From: UBA3910 sp002391465
GTDB taxonomy: Bacteria; Bacillota; Limnochordia; Darwinibacteriales; Darwinibacteriaceae
Reading direction: 5' to 3'
Length of the DNA stretch: 11,741 bases
Assembly (NCBI GenBank): GCA_030054835.1
Contig: JASGVS010000002.1
Coordinates: 1-11,741, forward strand
In this document: positions 1 through 5,928 of the stretch, piece by piece
Layout of the letters: each line of letters opens with the position of its first letter
Position numbering within the stretch: position 1 is the first letter of the stretch
The notes under the pieces: generated by a model
The model's input: only the letters and a program-made list of their open reading frames with translations
Told to the model about the DNA's origin: nothing
The model's database searches: none
Translations under genes and position numbers: made by a program

Positions 1-30
1 AACATTTTCCACCTCACCAATGCTACTTCA

Positions 31-64
31 CCTCTCTGTTAACAATTTACCAGTTAACGAGAGG
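31..64. repeat. Inverted repeat, 12 bp arms with one bulge
   Basis: CCTCTCTGTTAAC (31-43) pairs with GTTAACGAGAGG (53-64) around a 9-nt A/T-rich loop, leaving one bulged T. No T-tract follows, so this is not a standard intrinsic terminator. It could end a transcript entering from the left or be a protein-binding site. Confidence 0.5.
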
Positions 65-67
65 TAC

Positions 68-114
68 AGGTTGGAAATTCTCCATTTTTATCAGCCGGAA
101 TTTCTCCCTTTTAT
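68..114. repeat. Tandem pair of ~24-bp imperfect direct repeats (possible IS end)
   Basis: Two adjacent units, 68-91 and 92-114, each begin CAG and share the core GGAA(A/T)TTCTCC followed by a T-run; the cores start at 73 and 97, 24 nt apart. Closely spaced direct repeats of this kind are typical of IS21-family termini, where the transposase binds. This could be the end of an element lying left of the window. The IS reading is inference; the repeat itself is directly visible. Confidence 0.45.
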
Positions 115-180
115 TATGCCACTCACAGAAGGATAAGGAAATGCTACAGCGAATAAAAAAGTATAACAGACGGACGTAAA

Positions 181-197
181 GTAGAAACGTTATCTAC
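181..197. promoter_or_regulatory. Candidate LacI-family operator
   Basis: GTAGA-AACGTTA-TCTAC is a 5-bp inverted repeat around a central CG, the usual shape of LacI-family operators. It matches 11 of 14 positions of the catabolite-responsive element consensus TGWAANCGNTNWCA. It lies 110 bp before the first GH31 start, a plausible place for a sugar-responsive repressor or CcpA. No regulator gene is in the window to link it to. Confidence 0.35.
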
Positions 198-295
198 TGC
201 AAGTTAACTAATTCTTGTGGCTCCTTCTTGAAGTGTAGATTTTAGCGTATTAGCAATTAGATAGTACAGAATATTGCGGGCAAAGCGCGCTACAT

Positions 296-301
296 AGGAG
301 G
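296..301 (+). promoter_or_regulatory. Ribosome binding site of first GH31 gene
   Basis: AGGAGG, six bases before the ATG at 308. It fixes the start, and the second GH31 paralog aligns from the same first residue. Confidence 0.85.
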
Positions 302-307
302 TCAGTC

Positions 308-2323
308 ATGATTATTCAACAAGATGATCGTCTGGTATTTACCTATGATGGTGAGAAGCTTGTGATAGAGCCTTGGGGTCCCAACGCTTTTCGGGTACGG
401 GCTACCAAGTTGGCTGAACTGCCCGCGGAGGATTGGGCACTGCTACCAAGGTCGGGGGGGACATCTGAAATCTCGATTTCAGAAGACAGTGCCAGCATTG
501 TCAACGGCAAGATTAGGGCGGAAATAGATAAGTTAGGCGCCATCACTTTTTCTAACCAAAAGGGAGAAGTGCTGCTCAAAGAATTTGTTAGAAGTCGAAA
601 GGGCCTGTACGAGCCTAGTTTGCAGGGGAAAGTCCTTATCTCGGCACTTGAGGTTGAGGCCCGTGAGTTCAAGCCTATTCTCGGTGGAGATTACTCTTTA
701 ACAATGCGGTTTGAGTCTGACCCCGAGGAGAAAATCTACGGGATGGGGCAGTACCAGCAGCCTTTCCTAAATCTTAAGGGTTGTGAGCTGGAACTAGCCC
801 ATCGGAATTCACAGGCTAGTGTACCCTTCATGCTTTCCAGCTTGGGGTATGGGTTCTTGTGGAACAATCCGGCGGTTGGGCGCGTTACCTTTGGCAAGAA
901 TGTGACGACTTGGCATGCTGTATCCACCAAGGTTTTAGACTATTGGATCTGTGCAGGCGATACTCCAAGCGAAATTGTAGAGAGCTATGCCAAAGCTACA
1001 GGGACCGTTCCCATGATGCCGGATTATGGACTTGGCTTCTGGCAATCAAAGCTGCGCTACCAGACACAGGATGAGCTGCTAGAGGTGGCTCGAGAATATA
1101 AGCGCAGAGGTCTACCATTGTCAGTCATAGTGGTTGATTTCTTCCATTGGCCAATGCAGGGTGAGTGGAAATTTGACCCGGAGTACTGGCCGGATCCTGA
1201 AGGGATGGTAAAGGAACTAAAGGAGATGGGGGTCGAGCCTATGGTATCTATTTGGCCCACCGTCGACCATCGGAGCGAGAACTTTGGGGAAATGGAAGAG
1301 AAAGGCTATTTACTTCGCACAGATCGCGGTCACCGCATAGCAATGGATTTCCACGGCAACACCATCCATTTTGACCCCACCAATCCAGAGGCCAGAGAAT
1401 ATGTTTGGAATAAAGTAAAGCAGAATTACTACGACTACGGCATTAGGATATTCTGGCTTGATGTGGCGGAACCTGAGTATACATATTATGATTTTGACCT
1501 CTATCGTTATCACTTGGGGCCTGGTGTACAGGTCGGCAACATATACCCTGCTGTGTACGCCAAGACTTTTTATGACGGAATGCGGGCCGAGGGCCAGGAG
1601 CAAGTAGTGAACTTGGTGCGGTGTGCATGGGCTGGGAGTCAGCGGTATGGCGCTCTTGTATGGTCCGGCGATATCCATTCATCCTTCGAGAGTCTGCGCC
1701 ATCAACTCGCCGCAGGGTTAAATATGGGTATTGCCGGGATCTCTTGGTGGACTACCGACATTGGTGGCTTCCATGGCGGTAATCCCGACGATCCGGAGTT
1801 TCAGGAGTTGTTCATACGCTGGTTCCAGTGGGGAACTTTCTGTCCAGTAATGCGGCTCCATGGAGACCGCGAACCTCATTCTGAGCCTTTAGGAACTTCA
1901 GGTGGCGGTGTATGCAATTCAGGAGCTGCCAACGAAGTGTGGAGCTATGGAGATGAGGCCTATGGCATATGTGTGAAGTATCTTGAGATGAGAGAGCGAA
2001 TTAGGCCTTATGTTAAAGAGTTGATGAAAGAAGCTCACGAAAAGGGTACGCCCCTCATGCGGCCCCTCTTCTACGACTTTCCTCAAGATCAAGGGGCATG
2101 GGACGTGGAAGATGAGTATATGTTCGGTCCCGATCTCTTGGTCGCACCGGTGCTGTATGCTGGTGTGGAAAAGAGGAAAGTCTACCTTCCCAGCGGAGCT
2201 AGCTGGCAGGATGCGTGGACTGGAAAGGAATACCAGGGCGGACAGACAGTCGAAGTGGAAACACCCATCGATCGAATTCCGCTGTTCCTAAGGGACGGCG
2301 CACAGCTTCCAATTCGTGGATGA
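308..2323 (+). CDS. Glycoside hydrolase family 31, probable alpha-xylosidase (paralog 1)
   Basis: A 671-residue cytoplasmic enzyme with no signal peptide, predicted to cleave alpha-linked xylose (less likely glucose) from the non-reducing end of imported oligosaccharides by the retaining GH31 mechanism. An N-terminal beta-sandwich (about 1-235) is followed by the (beta/alpha)8 barrel (about 240-590) and C-terminal beta domains. The nucleophile is probably D385 in FWLDVAEPE and the acid/base D455 in VWSGD. TTDIGGFHGG (482-491) and RLHGDREP (516-523) are typical GH31 active-site segments. The strand holding the specificity pair of E. coli YicI (Cys-Phe) reads D277-F-F here, keeping the Phe found in alpha-xylosidases rather than the Ile-Asp of alpha-glucosidases. 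It lacks the active-site pattern of sulfoquinovosidases. The first gene of the cluster, it has a close paralog at 5929. GH31 membership is certain; the substrate is inferred. Confidence 0.88.
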   Translation: MIIQQDDRLVFTYDGEKLVIEPWGPNAFRVRATKLAELPAEDWALLPRSGGTSEISISEDSASIVNGKIRAEIDKLGAITFSNQKGEVLLKEFVRSRKGLYEPSLQGKVLISALEVEAREFKPILGGDYSLTMRFESDPEEKIYGMGQYQQPFLNLKGCELELAHRNSQASVPFMLSSLGYGFLWNNPAVGRVTFGKNVTTWHAVSTKVLDYWICAGDTPSEIVESYAKATGTVPMMPDYGLGFWQSKLRYQTQDELLEVAREYKRRGLPLSVIVVDFFHWPMQGEWKFDPEYWPDPEGMVKELKEMGVEPMVSIWPTVDHRSENFGEMEEKGYLLRTDRGHRIAMDFHGNTIHFDPTNPEAREYVWNKVKQNYYDYGIRIFWLDVAEPEYTYYDFDLYRYHLGPGVQVGNIYPAVYAKTFYDGMRAEGQEQVVNLVRCAWAGSQRYGALVWSGDIHSSFESLRHQLAAGLNMGIAGISWWTTDIGGFHGGNPDDPEFQELFIRWFQWGTFCPVMRLHGDREPHSEPLGTSGGGVCNSGAANEVWSYGDEAYGICVKYLEMRERIRPYVKELMKEAHEKGTPLMRPLFYDFPQDQGAWDVEDEYMFGPDLLVAPVLYAGVEKRKVYLPSGASWQDAWTGKEYQGGQTVEVETPIDRIPLFLRDGAQLPIRG

Positions 2324-2521
2324 TGCAGCATACTTGAATCCCAGTCTTTCACCACAAATTCGGGTGCTGGTTAAGGACACCGAGACCGCCTTCTGATTGT
2401 GAATGAATCGGGGACAAGTAGCTTCACACCTGCCCTAGGCTCTCCTTACCAGAATGTCAAGACACAGTCTGGAAGGGAGTCTGGCAGCTTTCGTTCTAAA
2501 GCCGGAGCAGCTGTGAAGTGA
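2307..2521 (+). pseudogene. Frameshifted 3' remnant of an unknown gene
   Basis: The 411-bp gap after the first GH31 gene holds two open stretches in different frames that join into one plausible protein tail. The first (2307 to about 2384) reads FVDDAAYLNP then IRVLVKDTE. The second (about 2384-2518, stop at 2519) continues RLLIVNESGTSSFTP, SPYQNVKTQSG and SKAGAAVK. Restoring a single G after GAG at 2382-2384 yields a continuous DTEDRLLIVNES. The composition is protein-like, with alternating strand-forming residues resembling the C-terminal beta-sandwich of a glycosidase, but I cannot name the family. The 5' part is missing and the reading overlaps the end of the intact GH31 gene, as a deletion would leave it. 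Confidence 0.35.
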
Positions 2522-2734
2522 TTAGGGCAGAGGGGGTGAAAGCGTCAGCTAAGAAAGCTGGTAATTTTGGCGCTGCATGTTGATTACCTAATGGAGCTTC
2601 ACTTTGTAGCCGCCAAACACGAATCAGACACAAGAAGGAAGCAAAGAGAACAAGACACAGAGACATTGGTCGGTCGATGAAAGAAGAAGGGACGTTAGAA
2701 CTGATAACGCAGGGAGTTTAAGGAGGTTGTTTCC
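2522..2734. other. Non-coding leader before the transporter genes
   Basis: Nothing gene-like is visible. A small 5-bp hairpin (CAGCT-AAGAA-AGCTG, about 2546-2560) is followed only by a weak AATTTT, not a strong terminator. A purine-rich, A-rich stretch lies around 2628-2700. No convincing -35/-10 pair was found, although the length of the gap suggests the transporter genes may have their own promoter. Confidence 0.4.
2721..2726 (+). promoter_or_regulatory. Ribosome binding site of sugar-binding protein
   Basis: AGGAGG, eight bases before the ATG at 2735. Confidence 0.8.
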
Positions 2735-3973
2735 ATGAAGAGAGACATTTTAACCTTGGGTGTTGTGCTGCTGGTAGCATTATGTGCTAACCTAGCAGCA
2801 GCCGCTCCGGTGGAAGTGACACTGTGGCATTATTTTGAGCACGAGGCCGATGCCTTGGAGAAGGTCGTTGCAGATTATAACGCTATGCAGGATGAGATTT
2901 ACATCGTTCCTACCTTTGTATCCAGAGATGAGCTCATGAACCAGTACACCATTGGAGCCATTTCTGGTCAGCTGCCAGATATCGGCATGGTGGATTCTCC
3001 GGATATGGCCTCTTACATTGCGTTAGGTGTTTTTGAAGACATAACTGATTATCTAAAGGATTGGGATGATCTGCAGTACTTCTACGAAGGTCCATTGAGC
3101 AGCTGTATGGATGCTGAGGGCAGGATTTATGGACTCCCCAACAATTCCAACTGTCTCGCTCTGCTGTGCAACATGGACATGCTCAGGGCCGCCGGCTACA
3201 ATGAGCCCCCAAAGACATGGGATGAGCTTCTAGAGGTAGCCGCAGCCACCACTGATGCCAGCAAAGGTATTTACGGCTTTGCCATGAGCGCGATCAGCAA
3301 CGAGGAAGGCACATTCCAGTTCATTCCCTGGCTGTACGCCTCTGGCGCAAAGGTTAGCAGCATAGATTCTCCGGAAGCCGTTGAAGCGCTTTCTTTCTTG
3401 ACCACCCTTGTGGACAAGGGCTATATGAGCAAGGAAGTTATCAACTGGGGTCAGGGCGATGCCTACAACGCCTTCATCGGCGGTAGAGCCGCAATGCTTG
3501 AGTCCGGTACATGGCAGATTGCGACTTTGGATAGGGATAAGGTTCATGAATCCTTCGAGTACCAATATGCACTGCTACCCATGGGTAAGCAGTACGCGTC
3601 GGTAATCGGCGGGGAAAACTTTGGTATCACCACTGCCTGCAAGGCCAAGGATGCCTGTGTTGAGTTCCTGAAGTTCATGCAGTCCGCCAAGAACAATGCA
3701 CAGTGGTGTGAAATTGCAGGTAAGCTCCCCGTGAGGCGAGATGCCATCGATCACGCTCCTTTCCTAAGTGAAGATGAGCGCTATGTTGTTTTCACCGAAG
3801 GAATGAACTATGCAGTCGCTAGAGGTCCTCATCCCGAGTGGCCAATCATCTCTGAGGCACTGTATTCTGCACTGCAGGCCGCTCTGATTGGTGCCAAGAC
3901 TCCTCAACAGGCTATCAAAGACGCAGCTGCAGTAATCAATCCTATTTTGGAGGTCACACCCATCGGAGAGTAG
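2735..3973 (+). CDS. ABC transporter sugar-binding protein (CUT1 family)
   Basis: This 412-residue extracytoplasmic receptor captures an oligosaccharide and hands it to the two permeases encoded next. An N-terminal Sec signal (MKRDI, a hydrophobic stretch, then NLAAAA) should be cleaved around residue 23-24 before PVEVTLWHYF, a typical opening of family 1 solute-binding proteins. The central LPDIGMVDSPD and the Trp-rich GTWQIATLD and NNSNCLALLCNMDML segments also fit the family. The one cysteine in the signal region (VALC) lacks the Gly/Ala/Ser at -1 needed by lipoprotein signal peptidase, so the protein should be released into a periplasm or stay bound another way. The ligand cannot be read from sequence; the surrounding alpha-xylosidases point to alpha-xylosyl oligosaccharides. 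The gene is separated from the permeases by 126 bp with a strong hairpin. Confidence 0.93.
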   Translation: MKRDILTLGVVLLVALCANLAAAAPVEVTLWHYFEHEADALEKVVADYNAMQDEIYIVPTFVSRDELMNQYTIGAISGQLPDIGMVDSPDMASYIALGVFEDITDYLKDWDDLQYFYEGPLSSCMDAEGRIYGLPNNSNCLALLCNMDMLRAAGYNEPPKTWDELLEVAAATTDASKGIYGFAMSAISNEEGTFQFIPWLYASGAKVSSIDSPEAVEALSFLTTLVDKGYMSKEVINWGQGDAYNAFIGGRAAMLESGTWQIATLDRDKVHESFEYQYALLPMGKQYASVIGGENFGITTACKAKDACVEFLKFMQSAKNNAQWCEIAGKLPVRRDAIDHAPFLSEDERYVVFTEGMNYAVARGPHPEWPIISEALYSALQAALIGAKTPQQAIKDAAAVINPILEVTPIGE

Positions 3974-3986
3974 GTTAGAAGTCAGA

Positions 3987-4011
3987 TATATCGATGTAGA
4001 ATCCCGATATA
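3987..4011. repeat. Small hairpin downstream of the binding-protein gene
   Basis: TATATCG (3987-3993) pairs with CGATATA (4005-4011) over an 11-nt loop. It sits just before the much larger hairpin at 4021-4070 and may be part of the same mRNA-processing or stability region. Confidence 0.4.
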
Positions 4012-4020
4012 GCAGGTAAG

Positions 4021-4070
4021 AATACTGAAGGTGTACTATAAGGTTCACCATATAGTACATCTTCAGTATT
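4021..4070 (+). promoter_or_regulatory. Long hairpin between binding-protein and permease genes
   Basis: Two 20-nt arms (4021-4040, beginning AATACTGAAG, and 4051-4070, ending CTTCAGTATT) are fully complementary except for one G-U pair at the eleventh position. They flank a 10-nt loop (AGGTTCACCA). No U-run follows, so it is not a classical intrinsic terminator. In CUT1 operons, hairpins after the binding-protein gene often protect its mRNA or limit read-through, giving more receptor than permease; that role is inferred here. It could also be a small mobile repeat with copies elsewhere. Confidence 0.7.
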
Positions 4071-4099
4071 ACCCACAAAACAGGGAAGGGGTGGCGTGT

Positions 4100-5017
4100 T
4101 TGCAAGCTCCACAAGGCAAACGCCGTCTGAATATATCAATGACCACCAAGACCAAGTTAGAGGGTCTCCTGTTTGTCCTTCCGGGTTTTTTGTACACAGT
4201 AGCAGTTCTGGGATATCCTCTCGTGTACAATTTCCTACTTAGCCTTAGGAACGTGGACGTTCGCACCTTCGTTCGGGGAACCTCTACATTTGTAGGGTTG
4301 GCTAACTTCAAGGCATTGTTTAGCAATCCTACCTTTCTATTGGTACTAAAGAATACCTTTGTGTTTACCTTTGGTTCGCTGGTCTTTCAGTTTACCATTG
4401 GTTTTGCCCTTGCACTGTTGTTCGCAAAGAGATTTAAGTTGGCTGGCCCTGTGCGCGGTCTGCTGCTGATCGCCTATATGATGCCTATGTCGGTGACAGC
4501 TATGCTGGGCAAGAATATCTTCGGTGTAAGTGGATTAATTAACGATTTGCTGCTGAAAGTTGGATTGATACAGCAGCCTGTAGAATGGCTGGTCAATACC
4601 AGTACTGCCATGATAGGTGTTGTGGCCATGAACTGCTGGGTTGGAATACCCTTTAACATGTTGATTCTCACGTCGGGCTTGACCACGATTCCTGACAGCC
4701 TTTACGATAGCGCTGCTGTTGATGGTGCCACTGGTTGGCAGAGATTTCGCTACATTACGCTGCCGCTGTTGCGTCCGGCGATCCTGGCGGTACTAATGTT
4801 AGGTTTTATCTATACTTTTAAGGCCTTTGATCTTATGTTTGTTATGACAGCAGGCGGTCCGCTTAATTCCACCGACGTATTAGGGACTTACGCCTACCAA
4901 TTGTCCTTTACCAAATATCAATTCTCTTTAGGTGCTGCTACTGGGATGGTACTGTTTTGCTGTCTGCTGGTGGTTGGTCTTTTCTACCTGAGGCTGATTG
5001 CCGCCGAGGAGGATTAA
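4100..5017 (+). CDS. ABC sugar transporter permease 1 (MalF-type)
   Basis: This inner-membrane protein of about 305 residues forms half of the transport channel. It has six predicted membrane segments, starting with GLLFVLPGFLYTVAVLGY. The EAA loop that docks the ATPase is DSAAVDGATGWQRFRYITLP, matching the family pattern with its DG dipeptide and closing LP. The start is uncertain. A TTG at 4100 has GGAAGGGG (4084-4091) eight bases before it. The ATG at 4139 opens MTTKTKLEG, a good family start, but has no visible ribosome site. A GTG at 4031 lies inside the hairpin and is unlikely. The next gene starts one base after this stop, so the two permeases are translationally coupled. No ATPase gene follows. 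Confidence 0.9.
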   Translation: MQAPQGKRRLNISMTTKTKLEGLLFVLPGFLYTVAVLGYPLVYNFLLSLRNVDVRTFVRGTSTFVGLANFKALFSNPTFLLVLKNTFVFTFGSLVFQFTIGFALALLFAKRFKLAGPVRGLLLIAYMMPMSVTAMLGKNIFGVSGLINDLLLKVGLIQQPVEWLVNTSTAMIGVVAMNCWVGIPFNMLILTSGLTTIPDSLYDSAAVDGATGWQRFRYITLPLLRPAILAVLMLGFIYTFKAFDLMFVMTAGGPLNSTDVLGTYAYQLSFTKYQFSLGAATGMVLFCCLLVVGLFYLRLIAAEED

Positions 5018-5018
5018 G

Positions 5019-5876
5019 ATGCCTATGAGGGTTGAACGGATACTAAGTTCTAGGGAAGCGAGAGCGAACGCTATATACAATATCGTTGCTATCACTATTG
5101 CAGTTATCTTTCTTTTTCCCATCTACTGGCTCGTTATGATGTCATTCAAATCCGATGCGGAGATTTTCAGCCCCGTATTGACTTACTTCCCTCGTGATTT
5201 CACTATCGAACCCTGGCTCCTAAACATTAGGGATAAGGAATTCTTCATGTCCCTTCGCAATAGCTGTATTATCGCCACCATGTCTATGTGCCTGTCCATG
5301 CTTATTGGCATTCCGGCTGCTTACGGGATGGGGAGGTACAAAGTACCTGGACGGAGGATCATGTTGCTGGCCTTCTTGGTTTCACAAATGCTGCCACCAT
5401 CGCTGATGCTCACTCCCATGTATCTAATATTCAACAAGATGGGGCTATTGGGTACTTTTTGGGCACCGGTAGTAGCCATATCCTCAGGCTCAATTCCGTT
5501 TATCGTAATTATTCTTCGGTCGTATTTCAACAGCATTCCGCGGTCATTAGATGATGCCGCACGAATTGACGGCTGTAATGCTATCCAATCCTTTTTCATG
5601 ATTATGCTGCCTGCCATTAAGACCGGCATCATTACTGTGGCAGTCATCTCGTTCTTAGGGGGATGGAATGACCTAGCTTACTCTATGACCTTTAACGTTA
5701 TGCCGGAAATGCGCCCCCTTACGGCCAATATTTATAAGTTCCAGAGTAAGTATGGTACCAGGTGGAACGCGATCATGGCCTATGGGGCGATCCTTGTTAC
5801 CCCTGTAGTGCTGGCCTTTGTGTTTTTGCAAAAGTATATAGTAGGTGGTCTCACTGCTGGCGCAGTGAAGGAATAA
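5019..5876 (+). CDS. ABC sugar transporter permease 2 (MalG-type)
   Basis: The second channel half, 285 residues and about six membrane segments. It opens with a short basic leader and the typical MalG-type first segment VAITIAVIFLFPIYWLVMMS, followed by SFKSDAEIF. The EAA loop reads RSLDDAARIDGCNAIQSFFM and ends IMLP. The start at 5019 is set by GAGGAGG (5006-5012), which lies within the last codons of permease 1. The short C-terminus, LQKYIVGGLTAGAVKE, is a conserved CUT1 permease ending. It pairs with permease 1 and the binding protein at 2735. Confidence 0.93.
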   Translation: MPMRVERILSSREARANAIYNIVAITIAVIFLFPIYWLVMMSFKSDAEIFSPVLTYFPRDFTIEPWLLNIRDKEFFMSLRNSCIIATMSMCLSMLIGIPAAYGMGRYKVPGRRIMLLAFLVSQMLPPSLMLTPMYLIFNKMGLLGTFWAPVVAISSGSIPFIVIILRSYFNSIPRSLDDAARIDGCNAIQSFFMIMLPAIKTGIITVAVISFLGGWNDLAYSMTFNVMPEMRPLTANIYKFQSKYGTRWNAIMAYGAILVTPVVLAFVFLQKYIVGGLTAGAVKE

Positions 5877-5915
5877 CAGCAGCCAAGTAATAGCCTATGC
5901 ACTACATCAAACCAG

Positions 5916-5921
5916 AGGAGG
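5916..5921 (+). promoter_or_regulatory. Ribosome binding site deciding a GTG start
   Basis: AGGAGG, seven bases before GTG 5929-5931. It supports the non-ATG start of the second GH31 gene, which aligns with the ATG of its paralog. Confidence 0.8.
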
Positions 5922-5928
5922 GTGCTCA

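Larger units (their letters stand above)
1..307. other. Upstream non-coding region of the GH31 cluster
   Basis: No convincing gene is visible on either strand. The region holds an inverted repeat (31-64), a tandem pair of ~24-bp imperfect repeats (68-114), a LacI-operator-like palindrome (181-197) and the ribosome binding site of the first gene (296-301). The hexamer GTTAAC occurs three times (38-43, 53-58, 203-208). A TATAAC at 162-167 could be a -10 box, but I find no good -35 at the right distance, so no promoter is called. Confidence 0.6.

Noticed and set aside
284..291. AGCGCGCT palindrome just before the first ribosome site, as a cre site
   Set aside because: The spacing around the CG centre does not fit the cre consensus; only an eight-base palindrome remains.
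308..2323. Sulfoquinovosidase (YihQ-type) function for the GH31 paralogs
   Set aside because: The barrel strand reads VVDFFHW, not the Trp-Gln-Asp/Gly-Gln-Arg pattern that binds the sulfonate in YihQ-type enzymes.
4031..4099. GTG start of permease 1 at 4031
   Set aside because: It lies inside the 20-bp hairpin, has no ribosome site, and the added residues do not resemble a permease N-terminus.
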